Shown in pieces: positions 27,271 to 36,244 of a stretch of DNA of 64,000 nt. This stretch comes from G958295935 sp965224235 (GTDB taxonomy: Bacteria; Chloroflexota; Dehalococcoidia; Lucifugimonadales; Lucifugimonadaceae): contig CBDCYP010000001.1 of NCBI GenBank assembly GCA_965224235.1, positions 124,001 to 188,000 on the forward strand, read 5' to 3'. Made by a program: the position numbers and the translations under genes. Each line of letters opens with the position of its first letter. Position 1 is the stretch's first letter. Under the pieces are notes generated by a model. That model saw only the letters and a list, made by a program, of their open reading frames with translations. It did no database searches and was not told the DNA's origin.

Positions 27271-28461
27271 CCCGCGACGGAATGAGTTGTTGACGGGATT
27301 CGCTGCTTTTTTTGATGTCATCCCAATCCCATAGTTGGGGCACGTAGCGCACCGTGGCCCAAAGTGGACCCTGGTCGGCGTAGTGCGGGCTTCCCGGATG
27401 GCCGGAAGCGCCGAGCGGGACCACCCACAACGACCTGTTCCAGTCGCCGGTGTCGTGAACATACCGGTTCGAGGAAGTGGTGGTTACGTTGAAGCGGTCG
27501 GTGAGTGAGAATGCGGCGGCCTGCGGTGTCTCGGCATCGCCTCCGTACCTGAACCCCGCCGGGTCCAATAGTTCGGCGGCTTCAGGGTAGTTCGGGCTCA
27601 GTGGGTGTTGGGGCGAAGTTCGGTGAATATCGCCCCATCTCCACGACGCAATGTCAGGACCGAGGCGATCGGTCAACTCCCGGACAGCAGCCGCTAGCGA
27701 ATCTTGCGCCATGACGCCCCACGCGTAACCGCAAGGGAACAAGGACGGGCCCTCGGATTCCATGTCGGCGACGGCCCGGCTGAATATCTGTGACTAGTGT
27801 ACGTACGCACCTCGACCACTGGCGCTCGTTCCCTCATCCGCGAGCGAGCCGAAAAGAGTACCCGCCACCGTTTTTAGGAGGTGATCCCAGCCGGCTCCGT
27901 AAATGGCGGCCGCGGGTGAGTCGACCTCCATCGAGCCGTCCCACTCCCACAGCAACGAGACTGCGTTAGCGAGTGGCTCTTAGTTTACATAAAGGCCGGC
28001 TGCTACCCGCGGGTACGTGAGCCCCGGCAAGGAAACCCGATCGGCGCGCATAGCCTGCATTGTCTTCACGTCGGCCCCGCCGCCGCGCCAGTTAGCTAAA
28101 TGGGCGGTGACACGCCGCGCCCTGAAGTCCGGCCTTGCCGGCGCGTTCGGCGTGTCGAGCCCGCGCCACAACCGGTCGTGCGCCAAGCCGGCCGGACAGC
28201 CCAATCAGCCCACCTACCCAAAGAGCGTCGGCGGTCGTACTCCATGTGCGAGAGACGATCCTCCGCGGTCGCGAATCCCTGGCCCGCGAATACGTCCCAC
28301 TCGGAACCCGCCTTTACGTGAGGCACACCCCACCCGTCCCTGACGATCGACACCGGATCATCGAATTCGGGGATGGCAATGGTCGAGTTGACATATGGCA
28401 GTGAGGCCAAAAGATCGCGCTTCGTTATGCGCCCGCTGTATTTTGTCCGCGGTGTTTTCAT
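27260..28461 (-). pseudogene. Penicillin acylase-family gene with large internal deletion
   Basis: The N-terminus (from ATG 28461) is clear: PVSIVRDGWGVPHVKAGSEW and FATAEDRLSHMEYDRRR, as in the alpha chain of Ntn-hydrolase acylases. The frame then shifts to read AGLAHDRLWRGLDTPNAPAR (28204 downwards). From about 27977 the sequence is C-terminal: LLWEWDGSMEVDSPAAAIYG, then after a stop RYVHDTGDWNRSLWVVPLGA and SGHPGSPHYADQGPLW to TGA at 27260. Family members are about 750-800 residues; roughly half, including the self-cleavage site with its nucleophilic Ser, is missing. A dead relic. Confidence 0.85.
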
Positions 28462-28665
28462 GCGTGGTCACCGGCAATGGTAGAAGTCACTGATTGTAGT
28501 GTTCAAGCGGATCGATAGCCGGTCGTGTGGTCCGGTGGGCCCCACTGACCCGTAATCCTGATATTTGATTGCGGGCAGGGGAGGCCCGGCATACACTGAG
28601 GCAACCCGGTAACCGGCCTGATTCGCAGGACTTGGCCGGGCGGCCCAACAATGGAGGTTCAATCA

Positions 28666-30312
28666 ATGAACGGCTACGAAGCTATTGCCAGCGTGCTCAA
28701 GATGGAAGGCGTCGAGTGGATCGCATGTTTTCCCTCAAACCCCTTGATCGAGGCGGTGGCGGAGGCGGACATTCGCCCAATCACGTTCCGGCAGGAGCGG
28801 GGCGGCATCATGGCCGCTGACGCGTATAGCCGGATGAACAACGGCAACAAGCCTGGAATCTTCGCCTCTCAAGGTGGGCCGGGAGTCGAAAATTCATTCG
28901 GTGGAATTGCCCAGGCCTGGGGTGACGGGGTTCCGATCATGTATTTCCCCGATGGGCCTGGTCTGTACAAGGCTGGAGTGAAGCCGCACTTCAAGGCGAC
29001 CACGAACTATCAGCATATTTCCAAGTGGGTGGATGCGCCAACCGGCCCGGAGTACATAGTGCCCTTGCTCAGACGGGCGTTCCACGCGCTGCGCAACGGC
29101 CGGCCGGGTCCGGTCGTGTATGAGATACACCGTGACGTGATGTTGGGCGAGGTCACCAACCTAGACTCGTACAAATCGCCCCAGGAGTGGAAGGTCATGC
29201 CTTCCCGTTCCGACAACAAGGACGCGGTTACCAAACTACTGTCTGCGAAACGCCCCGTCATCTCAGCAGGCCAGGGCGTGTACTACGCAGAGGCTACGGA
29301 TGAACTGCGGGAGTTTGCGGAACTTACTCAAATCCCCGTGATAACAACCATGGAGGGAAAAGGCGCGATCTCTGAAGACCATCCCCTGGCGCTGGGCGCT
29401 GCGAACCGTACGGCGCCGCTCGGAGTCTGGACATGGCTGAAAGAGTCCGACGTTTACTTTGGCATCGGCACGAGCCTGACTCGGACGAACTACGGCATCG
29501 ACGTCCCGTCCGAGGGCAAGTTCATGATCCACTCCACTAACAACGTGGACGACATCAACAAAGACTACTCGATTGACATAGGATTGCCAGGCGACTCCAG
29601 GCTGGTGCTCGAGGCGATGATCGACGAGGCCAAGGCACAACTCGGCGAGCAGGGACGGCGAGGGGACACCGCTGTTCAGGAAGATGTGGCGGACGTACGG
29701 CGCAGGTGGCTGGAAGAGTGGAAGCCGTTGCTCAGTTCAGACTCACGGCCGATAAACCCCTATCGCCTTGTGAACGAGATCAACAAGGCCGTCGATCACG
29801 ACAACTCCATCCTGACGCACGACGCCGGACACCCCCGCGACCAGATCATGCCGTTCTACCGGGCAACCGTGCCCCACGGATACATCGGCTGGGGCAAAAC
29901 CACGCATCTGGGCTACGGAATTCCACTGATGATCGGTTCGAAGATCGCCAATCCGGACAAGTTCTGCATGAACTTCATGGGCGACGCCGCATTCGGAATG
30001 TCGGGGTTGGATATCGAAACAGCGGTGCGCTCCGGCATTGCCATCACGACTATCGTCCTCGACAACGGCACGATGGGCGGCTACGACCGGTCTATCCCCA
30101 CAGCAATGGAGAAGTACGGCGCCGGAAACATGACCGGTGACTATGCTCGCATAGCCGAGGGGCTGGGCGCTGTCGGAATTACTGTCGAAGATGCAGACGA
30201 ACTCGGTGACGCGATCAGGAAAGCCAGGCAACTTAACTCCGAGGGCCAGTGCTGCCTGCTCGACGTCAAGACCATGGACGAAAACACGATGTCTTTGTAC
30301 CAGACCTGGTAG
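28666..30312 (+). CDS. Thiamine diphosphate-dependent enzyme (acetolactate synthase-like)
   Basis: 548 residues. ATG 28666 is chosen because GGAGG at 28653-28657 lies 8 nt upstream; ATG 28651 overlaps it. Three-domain ThDP fold: PYR domain with the activating Glu in FRQERGG (residue 44), a central domain, and the PP domain with GDAAFGMSG (from residue 439) and the Mg/diphosphate Asn in VLDNGTMGGYD. This is the acetolactate synthase/benzoylformate decarboxylase superfamily. The reaction is unknown; 2-oxo-acid decarboxylation or carboligation is likely. The neighbouring dehydratase could supply a 2-oxo acid. Confidence 0.88.
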   Translation: MNGYEAIASVLKMEGVEWIACFPSNPLIEAVAEADIRPITFRQERGGIMAADAYSRMNNGNKPGIFASQGGPGVENSFGGIAQAWGDGVPIMYFPDGPGLYKAGVKPHFKATTNYQHISKWVDAPTGPEYIVPLLRRAFHALRNGRPGPVVYEIHRDVMLGEVTNLDSYKSPQEWKVMPSRSDNKDAVTKLLSAKRPVISAGQGVYYAEATDELREFAELTQIPVITTMEGKGAISEDHPLALGAANRTAPLGVWTWLKESDVYFGIGTSLTRTNYGIDVPSEGKFMIHSTNNVDDINKDYSIDIGLPGDSRLVLEAMIDEAKAQLGEQGRRGDTAVQEDVADVRRRWLEEWKPLLSSDSRPINPYRLVNEINKAVDHDNSILTHDAGHPRDQIMPFYRATVPHGYIGWGKTTHLGYGIPLMIGSKIANPDKFCMNFMGDAAFGMSGLDIETAVRSGIAITTIVLDNGTMGGYDRSIPTAMEKYGAGNMTGDYARIAEGLGAVGITVEDADELGDAIRKARQLNSEGQCCLLDVKTMDENTMSLYQTW

Positions 30313-30335
30313 GCGAAACAGATGCGATCTGACAG

Positions 30336-30363
30336 ACGGCCCGACCGGTTCAGGTCGGGCCGT
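30336..30363 (+). terminator. Hairpin after the ThDP enzyme gene
   Basis: ACGGCCCGACC (30336-30346) pairs perfectly with GGTCGGGCCGT (30353-30363) around GGTTCA, 23 nt after the stop codon. It is GC-rich and without a T-run. Probable transcript end or 3' stabiliser. Confidence 0.5.
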
Positions 30364-30590
30364 TGCGCCAAGCCTGCCGGTCGTTCGTAGAGATCAAGGT
30401 CCCGCATGATTTTTGCGCCCTGCTTCAACCCATGGGTCGGCGTCGCTCGGCTCCGGTCGCAGAGTATCTCCGGCAGGCGCCATGCGGCCGAAGCGCTTGA
30501 CCATGATCCACTTGCAGACCGCGGCCGACCGGGGTTCGCTGCTGGCCGGGGCTTTGGCCGGACAACTTTCACTGCCGGTAGGATGAACGG

Positions 30591-31763
30591 ATGAAAACCA
30601 CTTCATTTCGTACCGCGGTATTGGGTACCCCGTGGCGGAACCTGACCTATGTCTTCATCGAAACGGACGTCGGCCTGACTGGCGTTGGCGAAGCCAGGGC
30701 GCTCGGCAAGACGCACACAGTTGGCGAGTACCTGAAAGACACGCAGCGCCACTTCATCGGTCACGATCCGTTCAACATCGAAGCGCTCTACCGCCGCATG
30801 ACCCTTCTCGACTTCGGCAAGCCGGGAGAGGTCGTTTACACCGGTCTCGCACTGGTCGAACTGGCGTTTTGGGACATCATCGGCAAGGCCTGCGGGCAAC
30901 CGGTCTACCGGCTGTTGGGCGGCCAGGCCAGAGACCGGGTACCGGCATACGCCAACGGCTGGTACACAGTCGAGCGGTCGCCCGAGCAGTTTGCGGAAGC
31001 CGCCAGGCGGGTCATGGAACGCGGATACAAAGGAATGAAGTTCGACCCGTTCGGCAACGGCGATCTAGAGCTGGAACGGCCGGAATTTTACAAATCGCTC
31101 GACCTGATAGAGGCGGTTGCAAACGTAGCCGGGACCACAGCGCAGATCATGCTGGAAATGCACGGGCGTTTTGCCCCGCATCAAGCGCGCGAGGTGGCGC
31201 GCATGGTGGAGCGGTACAACGTCGGATGGATTGAAGAGCCGGTAAGACCCTCCGACATACCCGCGCTGCGTTCGGTCCGCCAGCACACGTCGCTGCCCAT
31301 TGCGACCGGCGAACGACTCTACGGCGCTCCCGAGTTCAGAGAGCTATGGGCCAGCGGCACAGTGGACATCGTGCAGCCTGACATCACCCAATGCGGCGGA
31401 ATACTCGAAGCCAAGAAGATCGCTTCGACCGCGGAGACCCACTCTGTCATGGTGGCGCCCCACAATGTCGGCGGCATTATTTCCACCATGGCTGGGCTAC
31501 ACCTGACCCTGACGTTGAGAAACGGCAAGATTCTTGAGCACTTCAACGACTTCGCCGATCCATTCGTCAAGCAAGCGGGATCGAATTATCCCGAGGTGGT
31601 CGACGGTTACTTTCCGATCCCGGACGGACCCGGGTGGGGAGTTGAACTCGACGAACACTTTATCCGGTCCAACCCGCCTGAGTCAGTTAACGGAGTGGCC
31701 GCAGACCCCGGCCTCGACATGTTCTCGAATGCCGATTGGGCGCGGCGCGGTCAGGACGCCTGA
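30591..31763 (+). CDS. Enolase-superfamily sugar-acid dehydratase
   Basis: 390 residues from ATG 30591. Barrel motifs: YKGMKFDPFG (Lys-x-Asp), metal ligands MLEMHGRF (Glu in place of the more usual Asp), WIEEPVRP (Glu) and ATGERLYG (Glu), and the dyad QPDITQCGG with VAPHNVGG. The EMHGR loop resembles the galactonate/gluconate dehydratase group. C-terminus ends with PGWGVELDEHF, common in the family. It follows the ThDP enzyme by 278 nt and converges on rnpB. Confidence 0.88.
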   Translation: MKTTSFRTAVLGTPWRNLTYVFIETDVGLTGVGEARALGKTHTVGEYLKDTQRHFIGHDPFNIEALYRRMTLLDFGKPGEVVYTGLALVELAFWDIIGKACGQPVYRLLGGQARDRVPAYANGWYTVERSPEQFAEAARRVMERGYKGMKFDPFGNGDLELERPEFYKSLDLIEAVANVAGTTAQIMLEMHGRFAPHQAREVARMVERYNVGWIEEPVRPSDIPALRSVRQHTSLPIATGERLYGAPEFRELWASGTVDIVQPDITQCGGILEAKKIASTAETHSVMVAPHNVGGIISTMAGLHLTLTLRNGKILEHFNDFADPFVKQAGSNYPEVVDGYFPIPDGPGWGVELDEHFIRSNPPESVNGVAADPGLDMFSNADWARRGQDA

Positions 31764-31920
31764 AGGCCGTCCAACCCCTGCGAACCCACTCCGGTCACCA
31801 GTCAGACCCGCTAATTCGCGTGCTGACCCCGTCGCCCGACGCCCGACGCGCAGCCTCGCAGCCTCGCAGCCCGTCAGGCGTCGGCATCAGGATTCCGGCG
31901 TTGAATGACCGCAAATGACA

Positions 31921-31946
31921 CACCCGCGCCAACAAGGGCGCGGGTG
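31921..31946. terminator. Hairpin between the dehydratase gene and rnpB (convergent)
   Basis: CACCCGCGCC (31921-31930) pairs perfectly with GGCGCGGGTG (31937-31946) around AACAAG. It lies between two convergent transcripts and could end both. Neither side has a strong T-run. Confidence 0.55.
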
Positions 31947-31952
31947 TTCGAT

Positions 31953-32354
31953 CAAGGTGGACTATAAGCCGAGTTCTGTGCCTCGCGGCAAGGGAGTTTA
32001 CGATCCCAAAAGACCTTCCTCCTCTCCTTGTTGCGAGGTAGCGGCCATCCATCTGGGCCCTGCGTTACCGCAGGGCTCAAGCGGCCAACCCGGGGGCTGG
32101 TCGGGCTACGTCATCGCCCCCCTATTTGGCCTTGCACCGGGCGGGGTTTGCCCTGCCCTGGCCGTTACCGACCGGGCGGTGAGCTCTTACCTCGCCATTT
32201 CACCCTTATCCGCCTGCGCGGACGGTGTGTTTCTGTTGCACTTTCCGTCGGGTCGCCCCGCCCCGCCGTTAGCGGGCGCCCATGCCCGAAGGTGCTCGGA
32301 CTTTCCTCCCCTCGACGTGTCGAGGAGCGGCCGCCCGTCCGCCTTGGTCGGACC
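31953..32354 (-). ncRNA. rnpB: RNase P RNA, bacterial class A
   Basis: About 400 nt on the minus strand. The 5' conserved region reads GAGGAAAGTCCGAGCACC (P4 5' strand). The middle has GGCGAGGTAAGAGCTCACCG, GTCGGTAACGGCC and GCAAGGCCAAATAGGG. The 3' conserved end is ACAGAACTCGGCTTATAGTC. These blocks in this order define the catalytic RNA that matures tRNA 5' ends. The P1 helix can be drawn between about 32354 and about 31953 but is short, so both boundaries are uncertain by several bases. The gene follows the recombinase-like gene on the same strand, and a candidate promoter of its own lies at 32357-32384. Confidence 0.95.
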
Positions 32355-32356
32355 TG

Positions 32357-32384
32357 ATGATAGCAGCCCAGGGCCGTTGCTCAA
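32357..32384 (-). promoter_or_regulatory. Candidate rnpB promoter
   Basis: On the minus strand TTGAGC (32384-32379) and TATCAT (32362-32357) are separated by 16 nt, directly before the RNase P RNA. Sequence fit is 4/6 and 5/6 to the sigma-70 consensus. Confidence 0.4.
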
Positions 32385-32390
32385 TGCCGT

Positions 32391-33830
32391 TTATCGGGAC
32401 CGGCGACGGTTCGTCGCGGGTGCGACCGGCCCCCGGCGCAGTTCGATTTTCGCTCCGTCGGGACTCACGATGATGCATTCCAAAAGGCTGGACATGGCCT
32501 GTCTGGCCACATTCATGTCCTGTCCCGTCGCGGCTTCCAAAAGCGATACGGTGTCGACGAAGGAATCGCCGCCGTTCGCATTGGCAGCACGGGCCCTTCC
32601 GAGTTTTTCAAGCGGTAATCTGAGTCTGGCGATGTCGCCGTAGCCGGAAGCCACCGACCTGATCGCCTTCATGAATTCCCGCTCTGCGGTGGTGACATCC
32701 GCCGCGTGTTTGGCCGAAGAGGTGCGGCTCGCGACGTGGGACCCGACGCGAGACACGCGGCCCGATCCGGCTAACTGTAACAACTGGTCCCTGACAAGTT
32801 GCTCGAGTTCGGCTGCCCGCCATGCGGCATGTCCTTCGACCTTGCCCCTGCCGGGCCCCGTCCCACCCGGACATTCGTAGTATCTGTAAATCCGGTCGAT
32901 CTTATCGCCGTTCTTGCGTTTCCACGATCGCTTTCTCGTGAGGCCAAACACCCCCCGGCCGCACAACGCGCAGCGAGCTAGTCCCCCAAGAAGATAGGGC
33001 TCGGCAGACGGAGCTCGGCGGACCGGTTTCCGGGTTTCGAGGATGCGTTGGGCCAGGTTGAACGTAGCCCGGTCGATCAGGGGCCGGTGCGAGCTTGAGA
33101 TGCGGATTCCGTAGCGCGTGTACGTACCGACGTAGACCCTGTTTCGCAGCACTCCGGCAACGGCGACGGGTGTCCAGGGACGTCCTTTACGCGTCCTGTG
33201 CCCCTGTTCGTTAAGCCCAGCGGCTATCCTCCGTAAACCCTGTCCACCGGAAGGGGGCAGTTCCACGTCCGGCGCCGGTCCGTTGTAGGCATCGAACATA
33301 TACCTGACGACAGCAGCCTCAACATCGTTGACCTTGAGTTGGCCGTCCAGACCGGCCCAATAACCGTAAGGGGTCCGGCCGAGCACCTCGCCGCGGGACG
33401 CCTTTGCGAGAATCGCCTCGCGGATTCGCCGCAACGAGCCAGCCGATCTGCCCCGCAGGCTTAAGAGTCGAAGGCTATTTTGCAGTAGATCCGGGTAGTT
33501 CGGGTCGAGGCATCGGACTTCAGAGCCCGTGGCCTGCAGTTCCAGCATCCGTTCGACGAGCGTTTCGAGATCGTCTGCGAGGTGCGTGGAATCAGGGGTA
33601 AGAACCAGGGCGGGGCGCCCTTCTGGCGCTGTGAAGCTCGCAATCAGGCTCGCGTAGGTTTTGTCACCGTCGGCATCCGTAAACGTCTCGACCAAAGTGT
33701 GGCGGTTTTGATCGCAATAAACGCGAATCGTCTTGTCAACCTGGAAATCGTACGACGTTAGGTACCCGGACTCGACCCCGGATGGGGTATCGCCGGGCAG
33801 GGCGGATCTGTAGAAGCCAACTGCCCGCAT
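32391..33830 (-). CDS. Serine-recombinase homologue, probably catalytically dead
   Basis: 479 residues. The recombinase DNA-binding domain is good: ASRGEVLGRTPYGYWAGLDG, then LRRIAAGLNEQGHRTRKGRP and WTPVAVAGVLRNRVYVGTYT. A zinc ribbon follows (LARCALCGRG ... YYECPG) and a helical C-terminus. The N-terminal resolvase domain is recognisable (AVGFYRSALPGD ... LVETFTDADGDKT) but lacks the Tyr-x-Arg-x-Ser nucleophile spacing and the D-R-L-x-R active-site motif (TPDSTHLADD instead). It starts 3 nt after the zinc-ribbon gene stop and lies just before rnpB: a housekeeping setting, not a mobile one. Possibly a domesticated DNA-binding protein. Confidence 0.8.
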   Translation of the reverse strand: MRAVGFYRSALPGDTPSGVESGYLTSYDFQVDKTIRVYCDQNRHTLVETFTDADGDKTYASLIASFTAPEGRPALVLTPDSTHLADDLETLVERMLELQATGSEVRCLDPNYPDLLQNSLRLLSLRGRSAGSLRRIREAILAKASRGEVLGRTPYGYWAGLDGQLKVNDVEAAVVRYMFDAYNGPAPDVELPPSGGQGLRRIAAGLNEQGHRTRKGRPWTPVAVAGVLRNRVYVGTYTRYGIRISSSHRPLIDRATFNLAQRILETRKPVRRAPSAEPYLLGGLARCALCGRGVFGLTRKRSWKRKNGDKIDRIYRYYECPGGTGPGRGKVEGHAAWRAAELEQLVRDQLLQLAGSGRVSRVGSHVASRTSSAKHAADVTTAEREFMKAIRSVASGYGDIARLRLPLEKLGRARAANANGGDSFVDTVSLLEAATGQDMNVARQAMSSLLECIIVSPDGAKIELRRGPVAPATNRRRSR

Positions 33831-33833
33831 TGG

Positions 33834-34535
33834 TCAGTCGTTAAGCAGGATCCTGCCGCAACTACTGCAGGAAACTAGGCTCCCTGCGGCCCGAATACGA
33901 GCCAATTCCCGGAGGGGCAGCCGTACTCTGCACCCCTGGCACACGCCGCGCTCTACCCGTACCACGGCCACGCCTCCCTTGCGAATCAGGAGAGAGTTAT
34001 AAAGGGACAAGGCGTCGGCCGGGATGCCGGATGTTGACATCTTGCGCTCTTTGTCCATCTTGAGGCACTGTCGGCCCAATTGCCTTCTTTTGGTTTTCAG
34101 CCGGCTCTCGTTTTCGCCCCAGATACGTTCAGCCGCTTCCAGTTCGGCCCGGCGTTTTTCGTTCAGCTTCCGCGCCTCTCCGGCCGCAATCTGGGCAGGT
34201 TCGGTCGATTCCTCGACCTGGGCAAGTTCCCGTTTGGCGGTTGCGTGCTCCGTCTCGATGGCGGTCAACTCGCGAACGTTGGTTATGGCGCCGCCGTACA
34301 AGCGCTCTTCCAGGCGGGCCAGGCGCTCGCTTAACGCGGCGGATTCAGACTCCAGTCGGGCAAACTCCAGCCTCGCCTCCAACTCCCCGATTCGGGCTTT
34401 TTCGGCCCGATCCCTCAACATTGGCAAACCACCCTGGGTTTCGAGATCCCGCGTTACACGTCGGTATTCGCGGCGTTGCGTCGCCAGTTGCTGGTCGGTG
34501 AGCTGGAGTTCGAGGAGTGCCCTTGCTGAAGTCAA
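33834..34535 (-). CDS. Coiled-coil protein with C-terminal C4 zinc ribbon (CT398/zf-RING_7 type)
   Basis: 233 residues from TTG 34535. Residues about 5-165 form a long charged coiled coil (LEARLEFARLESESAALSER, LARLEERLYGGAITNVREL). The C-terminus has CQGCRVRLP and, about 20 residues later, CSSCGRILLND, the four-Cys ribbon of this family. The role is presumed nucleic-acid binding; structures of relatives show a hooked helical hairpin. It is followed 3 nt later by the recombinase-like gene, so the two are probably made together. Confidence 0.88.
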   Translation of the reverse strand: MTSARALLELQLTDQQLATQRREYRRVTRDLETQGGLPMLRDRAEKARIGELEARLEFARLESESAALSERLARLEERLYGGAITNVRELTAIETEHATAKRELAQVEESTEPAQIAAGEARKLNEKRRAELEAAERIWGENESRLKTKRRQLGRQCLKMDKERKMSTSGIPADALSLYNSLLIRKGGVAVVRVERGVCQGCRVRLPLRELARIRAAGSLVSCSSCGRILLND

Positions 34536-34732
34536 ATGATCTCGCTCTCTGTTGCTGAAAATGGCACTGTGGGGACGATCAAAGTCTAGGTTCGAGACAC
34601 CATTATGTCAACAAATCAAAACGTCAAATTGCCGGAACGAGGCGTGTCGGAGCGCTTGTACCGGCTGTAAATTAGCCAGCGCGACCCTTAATATCCAGCA
34701 TATCGTTTTACGGGCACACGCAACGAACATAG

Positions 34733-36244
34733 ATGTCGACAAACAATAACCAGAAATTTGATTACCACCTGCCGGAATGCGTGATCCGGCGGCCTCGCAC
34801 CCGGATCGTGTGCACCCTCGGCCCCGCAACCGGTCAGGTCGAGATCATGTGCGACCTGATCCGGGCCGGCATGTCGGTCGCCCGGCTTAATCTTTCCCAT
34901 GGTGACGGCGAATCTCACCGGAGTTACGTCAAAAACGTCCGCATTGCAGCGAAGATCACCGGAGCGCCGATCGGAATTCTCGCCGATCTCCCGGGTCCCA
35001 AGTACCGTAACGGGGAAGTTGGCGAAGGGAAGATCCAGCTTGAACAAGACGCTCCGTTCACACTAACCGCATCCGCCGTCACAACCACGGCAGATCGCAC
35101 CAACGTGTGGCCGTCGGGAATTCACGGCGACGTTCAGGTCGGTTCGCGAATCCTGATCGATGAAGGCGCCATCGAGTTAATGGTCGAGAGCGTCGACGGT
35201 GTCGACGTTCACTGCCGGGTGACGTCACCCGGCGTGATGCAGTCTCGGAAAGCCGTGACGACGCCCGGAATTACTTCAACACTCGACTACCTGACGAACG
35301 AGACCAGGTCGGCGCTTGATTTCGCCATGGAAAACGAGGTCGAATTCATCGGCCTGTCCTACGTACGGAATTCTGAGGATCTGGCTCAGGTCAAGGACTG
35401 GTTAGAGAACAGCGCTTATCCGCACCAGTTGATCGCAAAGATCGAGGTGGCTGAAGGGGTCAGGAACCTGGAATCGATTCTCGAACAGGTTGACGGCGTG
35501 ATGGTCGCACGAGGAGACCTCGGTGTGGAGATGCCCATCGAGGACGTGCCCGGCATCCAAAGGCGAATGATCCGGAACGCTAACGATGCCGGAAAAGTCG
35601 TCATCACCGCGACGCAAATGCTGGAGTCGATGATCGAATCACCCCACCCAACCCGCGCAGAAGCGTCCGACGTGCACAACGCCGTCCGCGACGGCTCCGA
35701 CGCGATCATGCTGTCTGGTGAAACGTCGATCGGCATGTATCCGGTGCGAACTGTCGAGTACATGGCCCAGATCGCCAGGCGCGCCGAAGAGGAACTGGAC
35801 TACGGGGGCATGTTGGAGCGTCGTCGTGAGGCCCGCGAGCGAAATGGGCAAAACCTGGACGAAGCGATCGCCTATGGCGCGGTGCGCACCGCCCGGGCGG
35901 TAGGCGCCTCGGTCATCCTGGCCTTCACCGAGTCCGGCAGCACAGCCGCGCGTGTCGCGTCGTACAGACCGTCCACACCGCTTGTAGCCATGATGCGTGA
36001 TGAAACCGCTGGCCCTCGACTCACTCTTCGTTGGGGTTTGATAACGCTCAACGCACCGGTATTCGACCGTCTGCAGCAGATGTTCCCGGAGGGTTCGCGA
36101 GCAGCCAAAGAGACCGGTTTCGCAACGGACGGAGACTTGGCGGTAGCGGTTGCCGGCATGCCGATCGGCGTTCCGGGGAACACCAACTTGCTGAGGGTGA
36201 TCAGGATTCCGGAGCCGATTACTCCGTTGTCAGCCGGCGTCTGA
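34733..36244 (+). CDS. pyk: Pyruvate kinase
   Basis: 503 residues from ATG 34733. RTRIVCTLGPATGQVEIMCD at the N-terminus, RLNLSHGD, then IAKIEVAEGVRNLESIL (catalytic Lys in IAKIE), VMVARGDLGVEMP, and ATQMLESMIESPHPTRAEAS. DGSDAIMLSGETSIGMYPV completes the active site. The C-terminal domain extends to EPITPLSAGV. Converts phosphoenolpyruvate and ADP to pyruvate and ATP, the last step of glycolysis. Its 3' end overlaps the convergent DUF4129 gene by 15 bp. Confidence 0.95.
   Translation: MSTNNNQKFDYHLPECVIRRPRTRIVCTLGPATGQVEIMCDLIRAGMSVARLNLSHGDGESHRSYVKNVRIAAKITGAPIGILADLPGPKYRNGEVGEGKIQLEQDAPFTLTASAVTTTADRTNVWPSGIHGDVQVGSRILIDEGAIELMVESVDGVDVHCRVTSPGVMQSRKAVTTPGITSTLDYLTNETRSALDFAMENEVEFIGLSYVRNSEDLAQVKDWLENSAYPHQLIAKIEVAEGVRNLESILEQVDGVMVARGDLGVEMPIEDVPGIQRRMIRNANDAGKVVITATQMLESMIESPHPTRAEASDVHNAVRDGSDAIMLSGETSIGMYPVRTVEYMAQIARRAEEELDYGGMLERRREARERNGQNLDEAIAYGAVRTARAVGASVILAFTESGSTAARVASYRPSTPLVAMMRDETAGPRLTLRWGLITLNAPVFDRLQQMFPEGSRAAKETGFATDGDLAVAVAGMPIGVPGNTNLLRVIRIPEPITPLSAGV

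Noticed and set aside
34560..34620. tRNA-like GGTTCGAGACACC at about 34589
   Set aside because: The surrounding bases do not form acceptor, anticodon or D arms.
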